10,292 bases of DNA, taken from NCBI GenBank assembly GCA_017420455.1, contig JAFOJB010000073.1, forward strand, positions 1 through 10,292, written 5' to 3'. This DNA comes from Blautia sp. (GTDB taxonomy: Bacteria; Bacillota; Clostridia; Lachnospirales; Lachnospiraceae). Of the stretch, positions 5,442 through 10,292 are shown piece after piece. The notes under the pieces were generated by a model that was given only the letters and a program-made list of their open reading frames with translations, did no database searches and was not told where the DNA came from. Each line of letters starts with the position of its first letter. The first letter of the stretch is position 1. The position numbers and the translations under genes are program-made.

Positions 5442-8400
5442 GAGTCACCTCCCGATTTCACATTCCCGGACCCGTACAGGCTCTCCAGATCGATCGTGCC
5501 ATTATCGATCAGACTCAGAAAAAGATCCACGATCTCCGGATCAAACTGGGTTCCTCTTCCCTTTCGCATCTCCTCCAGAACATAGCCGAAATCCATCTGC
5601 TTCCGGTAAACACGGTTGGCTGTCATGGCGTCGAAAGCATCTGCCACGCCGATGATCCTGCCGTAAAGCGGGATCTCCTCCCCCTTCAGTCCGTCCGGGT
5701 AGCCCCTGCCATCGTATCGTTCATGATGATATCTGGCTCCATCCACCACGTGCTCGATCACCGTGATATCCTTCAGGATCTCAGCCCCCCTGGTCACATG
5801 GGTCTTCATCTCGGCGTACTCTTCATCCGTCAGCCGGGCCGGCTTGTTCAGAATGCTGTCCGGAATACCGATCTTGCCGATATCATGCATGCGGGCGGCC
5901 TTCCGGAGATTCTCGCATTCCTCCTCGGAAAAGCCCATAGCTCTTGCCAGAAGCACCGAATATTCCGAAACCCGGCGGGAATGTTCGCTGGTGCGCACAT
6001 CCCTGGCATCTACTGCATAGGCGATGGTCATGATCGTTTTATTCGCCATTTCGACCTGTTTGTTGGCGATCTCTGTCTGTTTCCGGGCCATTTCTGCCTG
6101 GTCATTGGCAATCTGCGTCTGCTTCCGCGCCAGATCCAGCTCGCGTTTCTGCAGCTCCAGGGTTCTCTGCACCTGGGTCCGGAAAAACAGGACCGTGATC
6201 CATACCACGATGAACATGCCGACCAGCAGCAGATAGATCATGAACCAGCGGTTTTCGTAAATCTCCTTTTCCTTGACCAGGGTATAAATCCGTTCCTCCA
6301 GTATCTTCTCCTTGCTGTTGTCGAAAACCGCAAGATGGAATTTATACTCTCCGGAAGGAAGATTTGTATAGGATATGGAAGTCATGGTACTCTGAGGCTG
6401 AATGGTCCAGCCCGAATCGAACCCCTCCAGATAATATCCTGCATAAGGATCCTGGATGGTATAGTTGATGATCTCCGGGAACAGTTCCACCTTGCCGATA
6501 TCCTTATCGATGTTCAGGGGCATTCCCCGTTCTACCTTCTGGCTTTTCCCATCCAGGCTCGCCGATGTGACCATCATGCGGTAAGCCCTGATCTCCGAGG
6601 AATAGAGCCCGGTATCCATAATGAAAACCCCTTTGTCGCAAGGCAGAAACAGTCTGCCGCTGCTGTCGCTGTAATTCCAGGAATTGGCTGTCAGGGCACT
6701 GTTCAGCCCCCTTCTGGCATCCAGAAGGTCATAGCTGTAATTCTCTCTGTCCTCCACCAGATCATCCCTGTCAACCACATAGATTCCCGAGCTTCCCAGC
6801 ACAAACAGGGTATTCTCATCCTTCGCCCAGATATCATAATTGTTAAAGTAGGGGAAATGGGAAAGCTGCCGGATGGTGCCGTCCTCTTCCATATAACAGA
6901 GGCCGTTGCCGCTCACAATAAATATGCCGCTGCTTTTTGTGTCCGGGATCATCCTCAGAATAACCTCCGAGCTCAGGTTTTCCTTCCGGGTCAGAATGCC
7001 CGTAATCGCCCCGTCCTCGATCACAGCAATTCCGTCTCCATCGGTTCCTGCCAGAATCCTGCCGTCGGACAGTTCGATCATGGTCAGGACCATGGAACCA
7101 AGCTGTTTATCCGAATTTCCCACTTCCTGCAGAATTTTATGGTCTTTGATGAAACAGAGACCGGTATCTCCCCCGGCCAGAATCCGCCCGTCGGACAGCT
7201 GCAGGACCGTCCTGACCCGATTTCCAAAGCTGCCGTTTTCCATATTATACAGATACTCAGTGCCGTCGGGACAAAACTCATAAAGTCCCTTCCCATATGT
7301 ACAGACCCAGAGATGCTCCTCTTTGTCGCTCATAAGACACCGGATCCGGACGCCCTCCAGTTTTTCCGTATATTCGTTTGTCACCTGTTCTCTGCAGGTG
7401 GAATCCACCACCACCAGGCCTCTGTCAGTCCCGATATAATAATCATCCTGCCATTCGACGACAGCATTTACTACCTGTGGATCGATGCCTGCCGTGCCGA
7501 AAATGTCCCTGAATGCGGAATGCGCCAGACGCAGAACGCCAAGCCGTGAGGAGACGAACCAGAAATTTCCCTGGTAGTCCAAAAGCCCGCTGTCGATGGA
7601 ATTGTTAAAATCATTGGTGTTGATCCTGTGGAATACCTTTTTCCTGTTCAGATATCCGATCCCATTATCTGCCGAGAGAATGATCTCTCCATTCTCCATC
7701 ATATAGAAGCTGTTCAGGTTTTTCAGGCCTTCGCAAATCAGCGTCTTCTTCTCTATAAAGCAGTCCCGTGTGATATCGTAGATATGGATCCGGTTTCCGG
7801 TCGTCCCCGCCAGGAGCCTGCCATACTGGTCGAAGCCGCAGCAGTTAAAAATATCCGCGTCTTCATTTACCAGCCGGAGGGAGCTTCTGATCTGTCCTCT
7901 GTTGATGAGGAAAAGCCGTCCGTCCGCAGTGACGGCAGCCACATTTCCCCGTTTATCTGCGGCAACGCAGTCCGCGTAATTGACCTCCCGCAAAGTATTG
8001 ACTCTTTTCAGGCCGCCGTTCAGCGTCAGGATCAGCATCCCCTGCGTGGTTCCGATATAGTAATATCCGTCCGCGCTCTGCGTAATGCTGCGCACGGAAT
8101 TGGACGGCATGCCCCGTTCCTGATCCAGCACATTGACGATTTCTTCATTGATGGCAATGGAAAGCCCGTTGTCGTTTGTGCCGATCCACAGACGGCCTTC
8201 CGCGTCTACATACAGGCAGTTTACGTTCCGGACAGAATCGTACTTGTCCATCCAGCGGAATTCATGACCGTTGTACCGGTACAGACCCGCGTATGTCCCG
8301 ATCCACAGAATTCCGTCGTTTGTCTGTGCGATGGTATTCGCTTCCCCGCAGGGAAGACCATTACTGCTGCTGTAGACCGTCTGGACATAATCATTATAGT

Positions 8401-9211
8401 CTCCCGCGCTCAGGACACCGGGTGCTGCCGGATCCGTGTCCGTGGATTGCTCCTGTGCTGATACCGGATCCGTATCCCCGGAATTTTCCCGCGCTGATCC
8501 CTGCCCCGTGTCCGCAGATAACTCCTGTGCTGCAGCCTGATCCGCATTCACAGATAATTCCTGCGCTGCGGCAGGCCTGGAAATACAGGCTGCGAAAAGG
8601 AAAATCACAAGTACAGGCAGGACCTCCTTCATGTCCGTTTCTCCCGGCGGCAGCTGATTTCCCCGCCTTTCCTTCATCTTCCGGAGGATCCGGATACACA
8701 GATAGAGCACCAGAAGGATAAACAGCTTATCCACAAATTCCATATAGAACTGTCCGACGACCACACAGACGATCTCCGGAACCTTCTGGTCCAGCAGGAA
8801 TTCTACTACGCCGTCTCCCCACATGTTCCCGGTGCCTCCGGGATGTATGAACAGATTCAGAGGAACAGTGATCGCCACTGTCGCAAGGGCGGCGAAGGTA
8901 CAGGCTTTCATGGTACCGTACATGGTATTGAAGGCTTTTCTCCTGGCAAAGACACCTATGACGATACCAAGCGCGATGCTGACCAGGGCATATATATAAG
9001 AGGTATGGTCGATCTGCCCCATCATGATATTCCCGGCTGCTCCGACTACCGCACCGCAGAACGGCCCGCCGCAGTAGGCACATAGAACGGTTCCGAAGGA
9101 ATCCAGCCACAGAAAAAGATTAAAGCGTTCTGCAGCCGCGCTGCCTGCGAAGTTGATCAGAATGCAGAAGATGACGAACATGGCGATCTGCCATGTTTTC
9201 CATTTTTTCAT
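5438..9211 (-). CDS. Large membrane receptor: ECF-S-like domain, 14 propeller blades, Y_Y_Y domain, HD-GYP
   Basis: A 1257-residue predicted sensor that degrades c-di-GMP. Residues 1-178 hold about six membrane helices resembling an ECF transporter S component (LWLDSFGT at 34-41). Residues 196-216 are a signal-peptide-like helix ending in AAA-Q, followed by a 12-residue repeat linker (214-261). From about 290 to 866 I count 14 Reg_prop-type blades (for example DGILWIGTYAGLY at 299-311 and DGRILAGTDGDGI at 716-728), enough for two 7-bladed propellers. A Y_Y_Y domain follows (about 885-975; YYLEGFDSGW, 926-935), then a membrane helix (990-1010) and a heptad coiled coil (1012-1060). The HD-GYP domain (about 1056-1235) keeps H1077, HDIGK (1109-1113), H1138, HHERYDGRGYP (1162-1172) and D1191. 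GGGAGG precedes the ATG by 5 nt. The gene sits 20 bp after the solute-binding lipoprotein gene and overlaps the BMP gene by 4 bp. The ligand is unknown; a carbohydrate is plausible by analogy with Bacteroides hybrid sensors. Confidence 0.92.
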   Translation of the reverse strand: MKKWKTWQIAMFVIFCILINFAGSAAAERFNLFLWLDSFGTVLCAYCGGPFCGAVVGAAGNIMMGQIDHTSYIYALVSIALGIVIGVFARRKAFNTMYGTMKACTFAALATVAITVPLNLFIHPGGTGNMWGDGVVEFLLDQKVPEIVCVVVGQFYMEFVDKLFILLVLYLCIRILRKMKERRGNQLPPGETDMKEVLPVLVIFLFAACISRPAAAQELSVNADQAAAQELSADTGQGSARENSGDTDPVSAQEQSTDTDPAAPGVLSAGDYNDYVQTVYSSSNGLPCGEANTIAQTNDGILWIGTYAGLYRYNGHEFRWMDKYDSVRNVNCLYVDAEGRLWIGTNDNGLSIAINEEIVNVLDQERGMPSNSVRSITQSADGYYYIGTTQGMLILTLNGGLKRVNTLREVNYADCVAADKRGNVAAVTADGRLFLINRGQIRSSLRLVNEDADIFNCCGFDQYGRLLAGTTGNRIHIYDITRDCFIEKKTLICEGLKNLNSFYMMENGEIILSADNGIGYLNRKKVFHRINTNDFNNSIDSGLLDYQGNFWFVSSRLGVLRLAHSAFRDIFGTAGIDPQVVNAVVEWQDDYYIGTDRGLVVVDSTCREQVTNEYTEKLEGVRIRCLMSDKEEHLWVCTYGKGLYEFCPDGTEYLYNMENGSFGNRVRTVLQLSDGRILAGGDTGLCFIKDHKILQEVGNSDKQLGSMVLTMIELSDGRILAGTDGDGIAVIEDGAITGILTRKENLSSEVILRMIPDTKSSGIFIVSGNGLCYMEEDGTIRQLSHFPYFNNYDIWAKDENTLFVLGSSGIYVVDRDDLVEDRENYSYDLLDARRGLNSALTANSWNYSDSSGRLFLPCDKGVFIMDTGLYSSEIRAYRMMVTSASLDGKSQKVERGMPLNIDKDIGKVELFPEIINYTIQDPYAGYYLEGFDSGWTIQPQSTMTSISYTNLPSGEYKFHLAVFDNSKEKILEERIYTLVKEKEIYENRWFMIYLLLVGMFIVVWITVLFFRTQVQRTLELQKRELDLARKQTQIANDQAEMARKQTEIANKQVEMANKTIMTIAYAVDARDVRTSEHSRRVSEYSVLLARAMGFSEEECENLRKAARMHDIGKIGIPDSILNKPARLTDEEYAEMKTHVTRGAEILKDITVIEHVVDGARYHHERYDGRGYPDGLKGEEIPLYGRIIGVADAFDAMTANRVYRKQMDFGYVLEEMRKGRGTQFDPEIVDLFLSLIDNGTIDLESLYGSGNVKSGGDS
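6044..6127 (-). repeat. 21-bp repeats encoding perfect heptads of the signalling coiled coil
   Basis: Residues 1029-1056 of the receptor are four gapless seven-residue units with the pattern [RN]-[KD]-Q-x-[QE]-[IM]-A (RKQTQIA, NDQAEMA, RKQTEIA, NKQVEMA). The 21-bp units are also similar at DNA level, which points to recent tandem duplication. They lie between the last membrane helix and the HD-GYP domain, where a signalling helix is expected. Confidence 0.85.
8429..8572 (-). repeat. 36-bp (12-residue) tandem repeat in the receptor's extracellular linker
   Basis: Four 12-residue units cover residues 214-261, roughly AAAQELS-x5 changing to xSAQEQSTDTDP, with a fading fifth unit after them. The first two units each contain AAAQELS, so the predicted signal-peptidase-like site next to the membrane helix is present twice. 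The units are acidic, Ser/Thr-rich and in frame, typical of a length-variable stalk. Confidence 0.82.
8630..8645 (-). promoter_or_regulatory. Possible internal translation start inside the receptor gene
   Basis: Codon 194 of the receptor is ATG (8632-8630) and has GGGAGA (8645-8640) 7 nt upstream. The peptide that would begin there, MKEVLPVLVIFLFAACISR, reads like an independent signal peptide. The site could be a relic of a gene fusion or a working second start that makes a receptor without the ECF-S-like domain. No experiment supports either; the call rests on sequence only. Confidence 0.35.
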
Positions 9212-9231
9212 GTTAGCCTCCCTTCTTCCTT

Positions 9232-10242
9232 TTATTCTTCCAGCTGCGCTGCAAATTCCGTATACTCATCATACCATTTATCATATTCTCCGCTTTGCAG
9301 CAGCTCGTCGATCACGCCGTTCACGAAGCAGATCAGTTCGGTTTCCCCAAGAGGAGCAGCCACCCGGTCACCCTTGCACTCCTCCTCCAGAGAAAACTCC
9401 ACTCCCGGAACCAGCATCAGATGACAGTCCGGATTTTTCCGGATATACTGTTTGGCAGTGTCCACATCTGTCATTCCGGCGTCTGTTTCCTTATGTTCCA
9501 GGGCAAGATAGACATCCTGTACAGAAGGAACTCTCCGGAATTCCCGATAGGCTGTCACATTCTCTGCCATGACCGCTTCCTGTAAAGAACCGCTCTGGGC
9601 AATGATATTTTTGTCCGACAGATCCGCGATTCCTTTGATCAGATCCTTGTCCTCCTCCCGGATCAGCAGACCGACAGCCGCCTCCTCATCGGTAAAATAA
9701 TACCCTTTGGAAAGCTCCATCGACCTGGCTCTTCCCGGGGTATAGGCAAGTCCGGAGATGGCCAGGTCGTATTTTCCTTCGATCATGCCCTCCAGAACCT
9801 CTGTAAACTCCAGCGGAACGATCACAAGCTCTGCTTCCATCCGCTGCGCAATACGCTTTGCCATTTCCATATCAGAACCTACATACTGATCCTGGCCGTT
9901 TTTCGTGGGATCGATGAACTCCTGCGGCGCGAAATAAGGCTCCGTCGCCACGGTAAGTACTCCTGTTTCTCTGATGCGCTCCAGCCTTCCTCCGGCATTC
10001 TCCGGAATACCACCGGAAATATCCATGGAACTCTCTACAAAGTCCCACTCGTTTTTTACAGAAAGCCCATCTTCTGCTTCCGGCAATTCCTGAGAATCCT
10101 CTGCTGCATTTTTATTCGCTTCCGCATTTTGATCCGTTTCAGCCTCTTTATCCCCGGCCCATGCCGCACAGGAAAGAAGGAGTGACAAAAACAAGGCCAG
10201 ATGAGCTGTCTTACGGTTTCTGCCATATATTATGTACTTCAT
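9232..10242 (-). CDS. Solute-binding lipoprotein, family 3 (polar amino-acid type)
   Basis: A 336-residue extracytoplasmic binding protein (SBP_bac_3, PF00497). Numbering from the ATG at 10242, residues 1-24 form a signal peptide with a possible lipobox LLSC at 22-25, so C25 would carry the lipid. Cleavage at AWA (27-29) by signal peptidase I is the alternative. Residues 30-85 are a long acidic linker. The binding domain starts at GVLTVATEPYFAP (94-106) and includes GSDMEMAKRIA (122-132) and GKYDLAISGLAYTPGRARS (156-174), the segments that carry the conserved Asp and Arg binding amino-acid groups in this family. The ATG at 10242 has AAGGAG 6 nt upstream; the ATG at 10248 touches that site and is rejected. 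It is the first gene of the sensory operon and has no ABC permease or ATPase beside it, so it may serve the receptor 20 bp downstream. Family call is firm; ligand unknown. Confidence 0.9.
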   Translation of the reverse strand: MKYIIYGRNRKTAHLALFLSLLLSCAAWAGDKEAETDQNAEANKNAAEDSQELPEAEDGLSVKNEWDFVESSMDISGGIPENAGGRLERIRETGVLTVATEPYFAPQEFIDPTKNGQDQYVGSDMEMAKRIAQRMEAELVIVPLEFTEVLEGMIEGKYDLAISGLAYTPGRARSMELSKGYYFTDEEAAVGLLIREEDKDLIKGIADLSDKNIIAQSGSLQEAVMAENVTAYREFRRVPSVQDVYLALEHKETDAGMTDVDTAKQYIRKNPDCHLMLVPGVEFSLEEECKGDRVAAPLGETELICFVNGVIDELLQSGEYDKWYDEYTEFAAQLEE

Positions 10243-10280
10243 AAACATCTCCTTGTACTTGTTAAAAAGTAATCATAATT

Positions 10281-10286
10281 ATTATA
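10281..10286 (-). promoter_or_regulatory. -10 box of the sensory operon promoter (-35 beyond the edge)
   Basis: A perfect TATAAT on the minus strand lies 38 bp upstream of the chosen ATG. A -35 box at 17-bp spacing would fall at about 10304-10309, outside the window, so the promoter is only half visible. A weaker alternative -10, TATGAT, is at 10272-10277. Confidence 0.55.
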
Positions 10287-10292
10287 ACAAAT

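Noticed and set aside
5723..7549. A 608-codon open frame on the plus strand opposite the receptor gene
   Set aside because: It lies wholly antisense to a gene with clear domains, its translation shows no family motif, and it reflects the absence of certain codons in the sense gene. No convincing ribosome binding site or promoter was seen.

Overview
The window looks like chromosomal DNA from an anaerobic Clostridia-class Firmicute, most likely a Lachnospiraceae gut bacterium. The reasons are: all eight genes have strong AGGAGG-type ribosome binding sites and sigma-A promoters of the TTGACA/TATAAT type; there is a meso-diaminopimelate dehydrogenase; and there are proteins I associate with that family (DUF5685, cell-wall-binding repeat proteins, a J-domain/TPR protein). 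The species cannot be named from this sequence. All genes lie on the minus strand, so transcription runs from high to low coordinates. I see no mobile element, CRISPR array, tRNA or rRNA.

Right part (10292 to 4206): a three-gene sensory operon. It starts with a secreted amino-acid-type solute-binding lipoprotein (9232-10242). Next is a 1257-residue membrane receptor (5438-9211) made of an ECF-S-like membrane domain, a signal-peptide-like segment, 14 propeller blades (two predicted 7-bladed beta-propellers), a Y_Y_Y domain, a membrane helix, a heptad coiled coil and a complete HD-GYP c-di-GMP phosphodiesterase domain. Last is a BMP/PnrA-family binding protein (4206-5441) whose start overlaps the receptor's stop. 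The two binding proteins have no permease or ATPase beside them, so they may present ligands to the receptor rather than feed a transporter. The receptor resembles the hybrid two-component glycan sensors of Bacteroides, but with an HD-GYP output. This is the most interesting system in the window.

Middle part (4141 to 2175): three tightly packed genes: a two-helix membrane protein with a zinc ribbon, a DUF5685 protein with a CGLC motif and two Asp-rich motifs, and a J-domain protein with Tyr-Gly-Asn-Ser repeats, TPR-like helices and a Cys-rich tail. The last two overlap by 17 bp. There is no clear terminator between the sensory operon and these genes, so they may be read from the same transcript. 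They look like a small chaperone or membrane-associated module of unknown role.

Left part (2155 to 1): ddh, for one-step diaminopimelate synthesis (lysine and peptidoglycan), has its own sigma-A promoter with an inverted repeat over the -10 box, and ends in a textbook terminator with a TTCG-type tetraloop. Downstream, a second strong promoter drives a secreted cell-wall-binding repeat protein that runs off the left edge. Its leader has a predicted stem-loop at the very 5' end and approximate 20-bp tandem repeats running up to the start codon.
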